Shown piece after piece: positions 30,134-41,785 of a stretch of 64,000 nucleotides of DNA. The stretch's first letter is position 1; each line of letters begins with the position of its first letter. The position numbers and the translations under genes are program-made. Source of the stretch: Xanthomonas arboricola pv. guizotiae (GTDB taxonomy: Bacteria > Pseudomonadota > Gammaproteobacteria > Xanthomonadales > Xanthomonadaceae); the NCBI RefSeq assembly GCF_002940205.1, contig NZ_MDSK01000003.1, positions 62,001-126,000 on the forward strand. The letters run 5' to 3'. The notes under the pieces are model-generated. The model was not told where the DNA came from. It did not search any database and worked only from the letters and a program-made list of their open reading frames with translations.

Positions 30134-30249
30134 AGGGAGAGAGAGCAGGTTTCTTGTTGTAGTGACTGCAGGCTAGCGGGGTGATGTGCCGTGGAAATGT
30201 CCCTGCATGGCGCCGCTGGCGTGCTGCGTGCCAGGCGGCCGCCTGCGTG

Positions 30250-32325
30250 TCAGCCCTGGCACATGCACAACGACCCCCCAAAGCAGGCCGCATTGTCGTC
30301 CTGCTTCTGCCCGTTGACGGCCACGTAGGTCGAATCCAGCGTCAGCATGAACTGGCCGATCGCGGTCTGCGGCAGCTTGTAGCGCGCGGTGAAATCGTAG
30401 CCCTGCATGCGTTGCTCGCCGACGTTCACCGGCTGGATCACCAGGCCGGTGATGGCGCCGGTGGCATCGCGGGTGACCAGGTCGCAGAACGCCGAGACAT
30501 TGAACTGGTAACACTGCGACAGGATCTGGTTGGCGCTGAATTCGGTGATGGCGTCGGTGATCCTGATCTTCCACCAGTCCAGCGACACATCCAGGCCTTG
30601 CACCGAGGCGGGGCTGTAGACGAAACCGAGCGTGGCGTTCTTGGACTTTTACGGCTGCAGGTGGGCGTTGCTGGTGTAGGTGAACGGATAGATGGTCTGG
30701 CCGGAGTTGCCGCTGGCGCTGTTGTATTCGGCCACGTAATTGGCTGGCACGCCGCCGGCCGAGCACGCGGCGGCAATCGCGCCGGTGTAGGAGGCGCTGT
30801 TGGTCGAGCAGGGATCGGAATAGGTATCGAAGCTGTCCGATGCGCCCAGGTACAGGTTTTCGATCGATGGCGCGCGGAAGCCGGTGGCGTAGTTGCCACG
30901 GATCAACAGGTCGGCGACCGGCTTCCACTTGAAGCCGAATTTGCTGTTGGTGGTGCTGCCGAAGGTGTTGTAGTCCGAGTAACGCACGGCTGCGCTCAAT
31001 TCCAGCAACTGCGCACCGGCCACATCCTTCAATAGCGGAATCGCCACTTCGGTGTAGTAGTCGTTGAGCGTGTACGAGCCGGAGGTCGGCGTGAATGAAT
31101 TGCCCGAGGTGTAGCCGGCCGAAATCAAGGCGTCCGGCGAGGAGAAGCCGCTTTCCTCGCGGTGTTCGACACCGGCGGCGAAACTCATCCAGCCGGCGGG
31201 AAGCTCGAACAGGTCGCCGGTGAGGTTGGCGGTGAAGCTGCTGTTCTTGTACTGGTAGGTGTTGTGCGCGGTGAACAGGATGTAGTCCAGCATCTCCTGG
31301 GTCACGCCACCGGCCGGCGACAAGGGATTGAACGGCACGCAGCCGGCGATGACTGCGCCGCCGCTGTCCAGGCACGACAAGATGCCATTGACGATCACGT
31401 ACAAGGCGTCGCGCTTCTGCGGTGTGACCAGGTAGTTGTCCTTGGCGTAGTTGTAGCCGTAGTCGGAGGTATTGAAGGCGGTGTACTGGTCCAGGCCGTA
31501 GCGCGGATAATTGCTGTCGCCGCTGGCGGTTGCGCTGCCGGGCAACACGGTCCAGGCACCGCTGTTGCCACCTGCACGCAGACGGCCACTTGCCGAGTAG
31601 CTGCTGTATGCCGACGACCCTGCGCCATACACCGGCTCGGCCGAGATCGCGCGGTCGCCTGCCATCACCGCGTCTTCCTTGACGCTGGACAGCCCGATCA
31701 CCAGGTTGCCGCGCTCGCTGGTGGCGCCCACGGTGGCATCGAACGCGGTGCGCTGACCGTCGCCCTGGCCGTACTGGCCGACGTAGGCATTGACCTCGGC
31801 ACCATCGAAATCGCTGCGGGTGATGATGTTGACCACACCGGCGATGGCATCGGAACCATAGATCGACGAGGCGCCGTCCTTGAGCACTTCCACCCGCTCC
31901 ACGATGGCCGACGGAATGGTGTTGAGATCCACCGAGCCGGACAGGCCAGACACCCAGCGCCGTCCGTTGACCAGCACCAGGGTGCGCGAGGCACCCAGGT
32001 TGCGCAGGCTCACGGTGGCCGAGCCGTCGCCGCCGTTGTTGACGGTGGAGTTCATGGTTGCGCCGTTGGAGGGAATGCGCTTGAGCACATCGGCCACCGA
32101 GGTCAGGCCCTGCTTTTCGATGTCCTGACGCGTGAGCACCAGCGCCGGTTGCGAATTTTCCACATCGACCGAGCGGATGCGTGAGCCGGTGACTTCGATC
32201 TTGTCCAGATTGGTCGGACTCTTGTCTGTCTGTTCCTGGGCAACGGCACTGGTGGTGATGCACAGGCCGATGGCGATCGCGAGCGAGCCCCGACGCAGGG
32301 TCGGGTGGAGCGTGGACATAGTCAT
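30250..32325 (-). pseudogene. TonB-dependent receptor, interrupted and 3'-truncated
   Basis: A receptor of the same family as the intact one at 38637. It has a signal peptide (LAIAIGLCITTSAVAQ), a TonB-box-like LDKIEVTGSRIRS, a plug domain (LKRIPS through GASSIYGSDAIAGVVN) and beta-barrel repeats. The frame is broken at 30649-30651 by TAA after NAHLQP. The intact paralogue has a Glu codon in the equivalent NLKPET, so one substitution explains the stop. The same frame then continues with recognisable barrel (VQGLDVSLDWWKIRITDA, then YDFTARYKLPQTAIG). It ends at 30250 after an unrelated Cys-rich tail, with roughly 150 barrel residues missing. Both lesions make a functional receptor unlikely. 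Confidence 0.85.
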
Positions 32326-32732
32326 GTGTACGGCGATTCCCGGTAGAGGAGGAACGACAGCGCGATCCCCGTTGGATGGCACCTGCGCATGTACATCTTC
32401 ATCGGCACGACACGCAGGCTTAGCGGAAATTTAACGAGCGGGTGTCGCCACCGTTTTTCGCCGATCGGTGTCTTGTTGCGGCGCGGCGCGCGCAGTGCGC
32501 GGTCGCGCCATGCAATGCCGTGGGGAGGCCGTGCATGTGCACCGTCGACCTGCGGTGGCAGGCGGAGACATATGTCCCTGTGGAAGGCGAGGCTACTGCT
32601 GCACGCTCTGCCAGGTGGGCAGCGTTCGCTGCCCAGAACGGCATGCGCCGCTGGCGCACTCGGTGCGGGCGCGTTGCCGACGCCCCGCGATATTTTTTCA
32701 GCCGCGCAGGGTGCGATGTGGTTTAATCGCCG
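32326..32732. other. Divergent promoter region, TonB remnant and thiC
   Basis: This region of about 400 bases lies between the leftward receptor remnant and the TPP riboswitch. It has a short A/T-rich patch (GATATTTTTTCA near 32690) just before the riboswitch, which fits a promoter for thiC. No ORF is supported. Confidence 0.35.
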
Positions 32733-34819
<2,087 letters not shown>

Positions 34820-35220
34820 CGCGCGAGATGGCAGCGCTTCACAGACCGGATGTAGCGCCTGCTTAGGAAAAATTCAGTTTTGTATAAAACAGATTGCAGC
34901 GCGGCTCGCAAGTGCCGCGTTACGACCGGGTTGCAAGCGATTCCAGTCGATAAGGGTTTCGGCTGATTTAGCTGAATCGCAGATAAAAAAATCGCGCCAG
35001 AAGGCGCGAAGGGGACATCGTAATTATTCGAGTTCGTCGGCGAGAGAGAGAGAGCCTGACGTCGCCACCTGTCGTAGGAAGCAACGGGGCATAGCGTAAA
35101 ATTTGCACCAAATGGATGCATGACACAGTTGGTCGTGGTCCTTTGCTGAATTTGGCGTTTCGCGCCAAGTGCGCGTTGCGTTCTTTGTAGTCCTTTGCAT
35201 GCCGATGCGTGTTCTTGCCG
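34820..35220. other. thiC-regulator intergenic region with an orphan minus-strand terminator
   Basis: This holds a minus-oriented intrinsic terminator at 34983-35010 (stem TCGCGCC/GGCGCGA followed by seven T on the minus strand), although no leftward gene is upstream of it. It also has a (GA) run at 35041-35053 and a small TTGGCG/CGCCAA hairpin near 35153. A short minus-strand transcript between about 35130 and 34983 would explain the terminator. No supported protein ORF. Confidence 0.4.
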
Positions 35221-37584
35221 ATGAGTGTTCCTCCCGCTAATGCGATGCCGCCGGGCCGGTTACGGGTCGGCCAGTGCGTGGTCGACGTCGCCTCGCGTGA
35301 AGTACATGCGCCCGGCGCCAAGCGCGCCGTGCGCCTGGCACCGAAATCCCTGGCGGTGCTGCTGACGCTGGCGCGGCAGCCGGGCCAGGTGGTGACGCGC
35401 GAGCAGTTGCTGGCCGAGGTCTGGCCCGACACCTTGCCGACCAACGACGTGGTGACCCAGGCGGTCACGCAACTGCGCAAGGCATTGGCCAGCAATGGCA
35501 GCCAGCGCTTCGAACATATCGAGACCATCGCCAAGACCGGCTACCGCCTGCTGGCCCCGGTTGCGTGGGAGCAGCTGTCGGACAGTCCGGCCGATGTTGC
35601 CGCGCCTGCAACGGCTGTGACCGCATTGGGCAATGAGCCCGACGAGCGCAACCGCACCGCCGGCGTCACAGCCGCTACCGCGTTGGAGCGCAGCCCTGCA
35701 AACCAGCAGCCTCCAGCATCGGTTCCGCCTGCGTCGGCTGCAGTGCGGCAGCGCCGATGGATGGCACTGGCGGTGGCCAGCGTGGCCTTGCTGGTGGTGC
35801 TGGTGCTGGCGCTGGCGGCGCGGACGTTGTGGATGCGCGCGCCCGACCGAGAGGCGGCAGCGGCCTCGGCAGTGCTGGGCAGTCCCAAGCGCCCGTATCA
35901 GATCATCACCGCAGGCGGCGGTTTCGATCTCACGCCTAGCCTGTCGCCGGACGGGGCGATGGTGGCCTACGCCTCGCTGACCGGCGATCGCGCGGGCACC
36001 TCGATCCTGGTCAAGACCACCAACAACGCCTACCCGCGCGTGCTCGATACGCCGGCGGCCGGTATCTCCGATCGACTGCCGGCCTGGTCGCCGGACGGAC
36101 GCGAGATCGCCTTCTCGCGGCAGGCGCCCGATGGCAGCTGTCGCATCATGATCGCCGCCGCCAACGGCCCGGCCGCCGCACGCGAGGTGGCGCGCTGTGA
36201 CGGCGCGGACATGCTGAGTTTCAGTTGGTCGCCGGACGGTCGTGCCCTGCTGTTCGGCAGCATGACCGGCGCGCACGGGGCGCCGCGCATGCGGCGGCTG
36301 GATCTGGAAACCGGCCAATGGCAGCAGTTGAGCTACAGCGCGCAACCGACCGACTTCGATTACACGCCGCGCTATTCGCCCGACGGGCACTGGATCGTGT
36401 TTCTGCGCAACCCGCAGCTTGGCGATCTGTGGCGCATTCCGGCACGCGGCGGAGCTGCCGAGCGGCTGACCCACGACAACGCCGATATCCGTGGCTGGAG
36501 CTGGTTGCCCGACGGCAGCGGCCTGATCTTCGGGCGCCGTGTGGACAGCGAAGCGCGGCTGTACCGGCTCGATCTGGTCGACCGCAGCCTGCATGATCTC
36601 GGCGTGGACGATGCGCAGGCGCCGGATGTGGCGCAGGGCGATCTGGTCTTCGTGCAGCGCAAACCGCAATTCGGCGTGTATCAGGTCATTCACGACCCCA
36701 TGAATGGCGGCTACATCCGCCGCCGGCTGTTTCCCTCCAGCGGGCGCGACGACCAGCCGATGATCGCGCCGGACGGGCGCCAGCTGATCTTTGCCTCCAA
36801 TCGCTCCGGTGCGTACGGCCTGTGGTGGGGCGATGTCCGCAAGCCTGGTTCGGTGCGGCTGATCGAAGGCCTGCGGCCGGATGCGCGCCAGGCCGCCGAC
36901 TGGTCGGCCGATTCACAACGCGTGCTGGTCAGCGGCAGCGACGCCCAGGGGCATGCGGCACTGTTCGAAGTGACCCCGGGCACCGGCAAGGCGCTGCGGC
37001 TACCTGTGCCGCAGCGGCGACCGTTGCAGGCGATCCATCTTCCCGATCCCGATCGGTTGTTGGTGGTGGCTGCCGCCGAGGACGGACGCACCTTCGCCAC
37101 GCTCTACGACAGACGCAGCGTTCCATGGCGCGCGCTGGCGTCGCTGCAGGACGTCTCGCAGCTGCGGCTGGACCGGGTCAGCGGCCAGGTATTGCTGACG
37201 CGCCTGAGCGGTGGCGGGCTATGGCAGGTCGCCCCGTCGCTGGCGGCCGACACCTTGCAGCCGGTCGATCCGCAGCAACCCTCGCGCTGGCGCTACCGCA
37301 GCTGGGCGCCGGGCGCGCGGGGTCAGGTGCATTACCTGTCGTCCACCGACGCCTGCGCCGCCGATGACAGCGACCTGCGCGGCGGTGACCGCAACTGCCT
37401 GGATGTGGCCAAGTACACCACCATCAACGGCTTCAGCGTGGATCAGCGCAGCGGTGCGCTGTACGTGGCACTGGCGGAGGAAGATGGCAGCTCGATCGCC
37501 TTCATGGCGTTGCCGGAACGCCTGGCCACGCCGCTGGGTGTGATGTCCAACCTCTTGATCGTGTTCAGGAAAATCGCCTCGTAA
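35221..37584 (+). CDS. Membrane-anchored winged-helix regulator with beta-propeller sensor (CadC/TolB-like)
   Basis: This is about 787 residues. The N-terminal OmpR/PhoB-type winged helix (about 10-105) carries LAPKSLAVLLTLARQPGQVV and AVTQLRKAL, then IETIAKTGYRLLAPV. A disordered linker and one transmembrane helix (about 183-203, LAVASVALLVVLVLALAA) follow. A periplasmic PD40/TolB-type propeller comes next, with repeated SPDG blades (LSPDGAMVAYAS, WSPDGREIAFSR, YSPDGHWIVFLR). The layout resembles CadC/ToxR one-component sensors. A GTG four codons upstream is an alternative start; neither has a good Shine-Dalgarno sequence. AraC and TonB receptor genes follow in the same direction. Confidence 0.85.
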   Translation: MSVPPANAMPPGRLRVGQCVVDVASREVHAPGAKRAVRLAPKSLAVLLTLARQPGQVVTREQLLAEVWPDTLPTNDVVTQAVTQLRKALASNGSQRFEHIETIAKTGYRLLAPVAWEQLSDSPADVAAPATAVTALGNEPDERNRTAGVTAATALERSPANQQPPASVPPASAAVRQRRWMALAVASVALLVVLVLALAARTLWMRAPDREAAAASAVLGSPKRPYQIITAGGGFDLTPSLSPDGAMVAYASLTGDRAGTSILVKTTNNAYPRVLDTPAAGISDRLPAWSPDGREIAFSRQAPDGSCRIMIAAANGPAAAREVARCDGADMLSFSWSPDGRALLFGSMTGAHGAPRMRRLDLETGQWQQLSYSAQPTDFDYTPRYSPDGHWIVFLRNPQLGDLWRIPARGGAAERLTHDNADIRGWSWLPDGSGLIFGRRVDSEARLYRLDLVDRSLHDLGVDDAQAPDVAQGDLVFVQRKPQFGVYQVIHDPMNGGYIRRRLFPSSGRDDQPMIAPDGRQLIFASNRSGAYGLWWGDVRKPGSVRLIEGLRPDARQAADWSADSQRVLVSGSDAQGHAALFEVTPGTGKALRLPVPQRRPLQAIHLPDPDRLLVVAAAEDGRTFATLYDRRSVPWRALASLQDVSQLRLDRVSGQVLLTRLSGGGLWQVAPSLAADTLQPVDPQQPSRWRYRSWAPGARGQVHYLSSTDACAADDSDLRGGDRNCLDVAKYTTINGFSVDQRSGALYVALAEEDGSSIAFMALPERLATPLGVMSNLLIVFRKIAS

Positions 37585-37694
37585 GTTCTTCGGAAAGACT
37601 TCGTGGCAATTTCGGCAGACCTTCGTCGGAACTTCCTGACTGACGCCAGATTCGGCAAAACACTACGCCCTCTTTTGTACAGGGGGCTGCCACC

Positions 37695-38588
37695 ATGCAA
37701 CAGGTCATCACCGCAGATCGCGGGCTCGCACTTTCCTTGGACGGTGCCAGCGAGCCGACGTCGACGACCTGTCTGGCGGTCTCGCGCCTGGGCAGCATCC
37801 GGACCGCCGCCGCCACCTTCACGCTGTGGGTGCAGCTGCGCGGTCGCGCCTGGGTGGAGTCCAAGGAAGGGCGCTTCCGTCTGCGCGCCGGCGACTGGAT
37901 CGCCTTCGACAAGGAATCCCATCCCACCGTACAGGCCGACCGCAGCGCGCTCTGTGTCGGCGTCAGCCTGGATGGCGACAGCCTGCAGTCGCTGGCCGAG
38001 TTGACCGACGCCACGTTGTATCCGGGACGCAGCCAGCTGTCGCGTGGCGATCTGCGCATTGCACTGCGTCTGTGGCGTAACGCGGCTGCGCAGAGCGGCG
38101 ATGCATCGGCACGCCCGTTGTTGCTGCATCTGGCTGCGATGCAGCGCGACTTCATCGCGCAGGAGCAGCGCTGCCCGGGGCGTTCGCGCAGCCGTCGTCG
38201 TCAGGTCTTCGGTCGCATGCAACGCGCGCGGCTGTACCTGGAAGGCAACAGCGACCGCGTGGTGCGCATTGCCGAGCTGGCGCAGCTGACCAACTTCTCC
38301 AGCTGGTACGTCTCCAAGACATTCCAGAGCCTGTACGAGGAAAGCCCACAGGCACTGTCAGCACGCCTGCGCCTGGAGCGCGCCTCCGATCTGCTGCGCG
38401 ATACCTCGATGATGATCGGGGAGGTTGCGGCGGCAAGCGGGTTCGACAATTGCTGCAGCTTTGCGCGTGCGTTTCGTGCGCGTTTCGGTGTCTCCGCATC
38501 GCATTACCGCGACCAAACGACAAATCCGCCAGATTCGGCAAAGCCACGGAACGTGACGCGCAAAGCGACGATGTTCACGCAATCGTAA
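37695..38588 (+). CDS. AraC family transcriptional regulator
   Basis: This is a 297-residue protein. A cupin-like N-terminal sensing domain (VQLRGRAWVESKEGRFRLRA, then GDWIAFDKES) precedes the double HTH. The first helix pair is RIAELAQLTNFSSWYVSKTF and the second IGEVAAASGFDNCCSFARAF, then RARFGVSASHYR. The gene lies 48 bases upstream of the TonB receptor and after the membrane-bound regulator. It is the probable activator of the receptor. The ligand is unknown. A GGCGC/GCGCC inverted repeat between it and the receptor (38599-38613) is a possible site. Confidence 0.88.
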   Translation: MQQVITADRGLALSLDGASEPTSTTCLAVSRLGSIRTAAATFTLWVQLRGRAWVESKEGRFRLRAGDWIAFDKESHPTVQADRSALCVGVSLDGDSLQSLAELTDATLYPGRSQLSRGDLRIALRLWRNAAAQSGDASARPLLLHLAAMQRDFIAQEQRCPGRSRSRRRQVFGRMQRARLYLEGNSDRVVRIAELAQLTNFSSWYVSKTFQSLYEESPQALSARLRLERASDLLRDTSMMIGEVAAASGFDNCCSFARAFRARFGVSASHYRDQTTNPPDSAKPRNVTRKATMFTQS

Positions 38589-38636
38589 TTTGCACAGGGG
38601 CGCTTAACGCGCCACTAACGAACCCTGGAGAGATTG

Positions 38637-41480
38637 ATGAACCTTCGCACCTCCGCAGTGCGGCTGGGCCTGTTGCCCGCCGGTATTGCGATCGCGTTGA
38701 CGCCGGCATTTGCCGTCGCGCAAGAATCGACCACCACGCTGGACCGTATCGAGATCACCGGTTCGCGCATTCGCAGCGCCGATGTCGAGACCCAGCAGCC
38801 GATTTTGACGCTTGACCGTCAGGCACTGGAAAAGCAGGGTCTGACCTCCGTCGCCGACGTGCTGCAGAACCTGACCTCCGCCGGCTCGCCGGCGATTTCG
38901 CGCGCCGATGCACTTTCGTCGGGCGAAGATGTCGGTGGCTACTACGTCGATCTGCGCAACCTCGGTGCGCAGCGTACGTTGGTGCTGGTGAACGGTAAGC
39001 GCCTGGGTGCATCGACCTCCGGTCTGCAGGATCTCAGCCAGATTCCGATGTCGGCGATCGAGCGTATCGAAGTGCTGAAGGATGGCGCCTCGTCCATCTA
39101 CGGCTCCGACGCCATTGCCGGTGTGGTCAACGTCATCACCCGCAAGCGTTTCGACGGCGCGGAAGCCAGCGTGCAGTTCGGCCAGTTCGGCCAGGGCGAC
39201 GGTGACACCACGCAGTACTCCTTCACTGTCGGTTCGCAGGGCGAGCGCGGTGGCGTGACGTTGTCTGCCGAGTATTCCAAGCAGGATCCGGTGTTCGCCA
39301 AGAACCGCTGGTTCAGCCGCGACGGCTCGCGTGGTCCCAACTCGACCCCGAACAGCTGGAGCCCGATCAGCCAGAATGGTTCGTGGTGCAATCCGCTGCA
39401 GGTCGACTGCAACGATCCGGACACTGCGGTGTGGCAGACCCTCAACGCCGGTGGCAACCCCAACAACCCGGCCGACTATCACCGCATCACGCCGGGCGAG
39501 TACGCCAACTCGAACCAGCAGATGATGGTGCAGACCGGTATCGAGCGGAAGTCGATATTTGCCAACGTCAACTACGACGTTGCCGATGCCATCACCTTCA
39601 ACGCCGACATTGCGTACAACGAGCGCACGACCGATGGGCAGATCGCGGGCTACCCGTATCAGTCCGGTTCGTTCGGCACTGCGCTGGAAGCGGGCAGCGC
39701 ATTCAACCCGGTCGGCCAGGATGTCGACTTCCGTCGCCGCCTGTGGGAAGTGCCGCGCGCCAGCGAAAACCAGCTCAAGACCTTGCGCTTCGCGCCGACC
39801 TTGAGCGGCTACTTCGATCTCGGCGGCAAGACCTGGGATTGGGATGTCGGTGCGTTGTGGAACCGCAACGAAAACACCAAGCGCAGCCGTGGCGACATGA
39901 GCCTGATCGCTTCGCGTCAGGCGCTGGGCCCGTCCTTCATCAACGGCCAGGGCGTTGCGCAGTGCGGTACCGCTGCCGACCCGATCTCGCTGTCGGCTTG
40001 CCGTCCGTGGAATCCGTTGCTGCCTTACAACGTCGCTGGCCAGGGCTCGCTTGCCGACCCGGCGCTGCAGGAATTCCTGTTCCCGACCTTCACCGACACC
40101 GGTCTGACCAAGACCACCAGCTTCACCGCAAACCTGTCCGGTTCGGTGGTCGAGCTGCCGGCTGGCGATCTGGGCATCGCGGTGGGCTACGAACATCGTA
40201 AGGAAGAAGGTCGCTTCTCTCCTGATGCGTTCGCACAGTCGGGCGAAAGCACCGGCCTGGGTGCCAAGACCACGCAGGGCCAGTACTCGCTGGACGAAGT
40301 GTATCTGGAGTTGAACGTTCCGCTGCTGAGCGATGTCGCCTTCGCCAAGGAACTGACCTTCAACGCCGCCACGCGTTATTCGGACTACAGCAACTTCGGT
40401 GACACGCTGAACTCGAAGTTCGGCCTGACCTGGCGTCCGCTGGAAGACCTGCTGGTGCGTGCGACCTATGCGGAAGGCTTCCGTGCTCCCACCATCAGCG
40501 ATCTGTACGGCGGCCTGAGCAGCAGCTTCGAGTCTTACATCGATCCTTGCGGCGTCGGCGCCCCGAACAGCGTCAACGGCAACGCGGCCTGCACCAACGC
40601 TGGCGTGCCGCTGGGCTACACCCAGCTCGGTCAGGGCTATGTGCCTTGCACGACCTATCCGTGCCAGACGCCTGACGAATTCGTCAGCGGCGCCAACCCG
40701 AACCTCAAGCCGGAAACCTCCACCAGCAAGACCGCTGGTCTGGTGTGGAGCCCGCGTTGGGTGCAGGGCCTGGACATCTCGCTGGATTGGTACCGCTACG
40801 AGATCAACGACATGATCATCGCCGATAGCGTCGACCGTATCCTGCGCGACTGCTACGTGCTGGGCAATTCGGAGCGTTGCGCAGGCGTGACGCGTGCAGC
40901 CGACGGCCATATCTCGTCGATGACCTACGGCGTGGCCAACCTCGGCCAGATGGAAACCGAAGGCTACGACCTGGGCGTGAAGTACCGGTTGCCGGAAACT
41001 GCAATCGGCTCTTTCACCCTGGATTGGCAGACCAGCTACGTCAGCAAGTACGACGAGGCCGGCCAGGACAGCGCAGGCAATGCGATCATGATCGGCCGCG
41101 TTGGCGAGCCGGGCATCTTCCGCGTGCGTTCCAACGTTGGCGTGAATTGGGCACTGGGTGATGTCGGCGTCAACTACACCCTGCGTTACTACTCGGGCAT
41201 GAAGGAAAGCTGCATCACGCTGGCCGATGGCTATTGCGATGCACCCGACCATTTCGCCAATGGCGAATCCGATCCGTTGCGCCATACCGGTTCCAACACC
41301 TTCCACGACCTGCAGGTCAACTGGAAGGCACCTTGGGACGCGACGGTTGCACTGGGCGCGAACAATGTGTTCGATCACCCCGGTCCGCTGCAGTACTCCG
41401 CACCGAACAGCAGCTTCGCCTATTACGGCGGCTTCGAAATCGGTCGCTTCGTGTACATGAAGTACACCCAGCGTTTCTGA
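38637..41480 (+). CDS. TonB-dependent outer-membrane receptor (intact)
   Basis: This is a 947-residue protein. It has a signal peptide (LGLLPAGIAIALTPAFAVAQ), a TonB-box-like segment (TLDRIEITGSRIRS), a plug domain (LEKQGLTSVADVLQN through KDGASSIYGSDAIAGVVNV) and a 22-strand barrel ending in the outer-membrane signature KYTQRF. GGAGAG lies upstream of the ATG. Large receptors of this type in Xanthomonas import plant-derived carbohydrates, peptides or metal complexes, but the substrate cannot be read from sequence. It lies directly downstream of an AraC regulator and is paralogous to the broken receptor at 30250-32325. Confidence 0.93.
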   Translation: MNLRTSAVRLGLLPAGIAIALTPAFAVAQESTTTLDRIEITGSRIRSADVETQQPILTLDRQALEKQGLTSVADVLQNLTSAGSPAISRADALSSGEDVGGYYVDLRNLGAQRTLVLVNGKRLGASTSGLQDLSQIPMSAIERIEVLKDGASSIYGSDAIAGVVNVITRKRFDGAEASVQFGQFGQGDGDTTQYSFTVGSQGERGGVTLSAEYSKQDPVFAKNRWFSRDGSRGPNSTPNSWSPISQNGSWCNPLQVDCNDPDTAVWQTLNAGGNPNNPADYHRITPGEYANSNQQMMVQTGIERKSIFANVNYDVADAITFNADIAYNERTTDGQIAGYPYQSGSFGTALEAGSAFNPVGQDVDFRRRLWEVPRASENQLKTLRFAPTLSGYFDLGGKTWDWDVGALWNRNENTKRSRGDMSLIASRQALGPSFINGQGVAQCGTAADPISLSACRPWNPLLPYNVAGQGSLADPALQEFLFPTFTDTGLTKTTSFTANLSGSVVELPAGDLGIAVGYEHRKEEGRFSPDAFAQSGESTGLGAKTTQGQYSLDEVYLELNVPLLSDVAFAKELTFNAATRYSDYSNFGDTLNSKFGLTWRPLEDLLVRATYAEGFRAPTISDLYGGLSSSFESYIDPCGVGAPNSVNGNAACTNAGVPLGYTQLGQGYVPCTTYPCQTPDEFVSGANPNLKPETSTSKTAGLVWSPRWVQGLDISLDWYRYEINDMIIADSVDRILRDCYVLGNSERCAGVTRAADGHISSMTYGVANLGQMETEGYDLGVKYRLPETAIGSFTLDWQTSYVSKYDEAGQDSAGNAIMIGRVGEPGIFRVRSNVGVNWALGDVGVNYTLRYYSGMKESCITLADGYCDAPDHFANGESDPLRHTGSNTFHDLQVNWKAPWDATVALGANNVFDHPGPLQYSAPNSSFAYYGGFEIGRFVYMKYTQRF

Positions 41481-41502
41481 TCCATCGACGCGCTGTAGCA
41501 TG

Positions 41503-41532
41503 AAGGACGGGCCGCAAGGCCCGTCCTTTTTT
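41503..41532 (+). terminator. Rho-independent terminator of the TonB receptor
   Basis: A 9-bp stem GGACGGGCC/GGCCCGTCC with a GCAA tetraloop is followed by TTTTTTG. It lies 22 bases after the receptor stop. Confidence 0.92.
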
Positions 41533-41741
41533 GTGGAGAGGTGGAGGCGCTGAAGACATCTGCAGCCTGCCTGATCGTCCGCCCGTCAGGCGACTGTGCC
41601 GACACGGTGCCGGCGGTCAGCCGACGCGACAGCCATCACCGATGCCATCTGCGTCGATGTGGCAAGCCGCCGACGGGAAAGAATGCGCCAGCCCCAGTTC
41701 GGCGGCCGTGTTCCAGTGCAGCCTTGTTGCAGCGGTGCGGC

Positions 41742-41772
41742 AAAAAAAACGCGGCTTTCGCCGCGTTTTTTC
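41742..41772 (-). terminator. Bidirectional terminator after the HDOD gene
   Basis: The stem ACGCGGC/GCCGCGT with a TTTC loop has an eight-A run on the left and a six-T run on the right. It ends the leftward HDOD transcript and would also stop rightward read-through. The 41533-41741 gap before it shows nothing else. Confidence 0.85.
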
Positions 41773-41785
41773 ACTTGCAGGCCGC

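Noticed and set aside
30173-32263. Possible frameshift rescue of the broken TonB receptor in another frame
   Set aside because: That frame is repetitive Arg/Gly/His sequence with no barrel features. The true frame continues in phase after the stop and simply lacks the C-terminal strands.
35041-35053. GA dinucleotide run as a phase-variable switch
   Set aside because: Only about six units, in a non-coding region, with no promoter spacing or start codon that it would obviously alter.
38599-38613. Terminator between the AraC gene and the TonB receptor
   Set aside because: The GGCGC/GCGCC hairpin is short and has no T-run; it is mentioned only as a possible protein site.
38604-41501. A 965-codon open frame antisense to the intact TonB receptor
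   Set aside because: The receptor on the plus strand has a signal peptide, plug and C-terminal aromatic signature. The antisense frame is low-complexity, His/Arg/Gln-rich and without domains, a by-product of GC-rich codon use.
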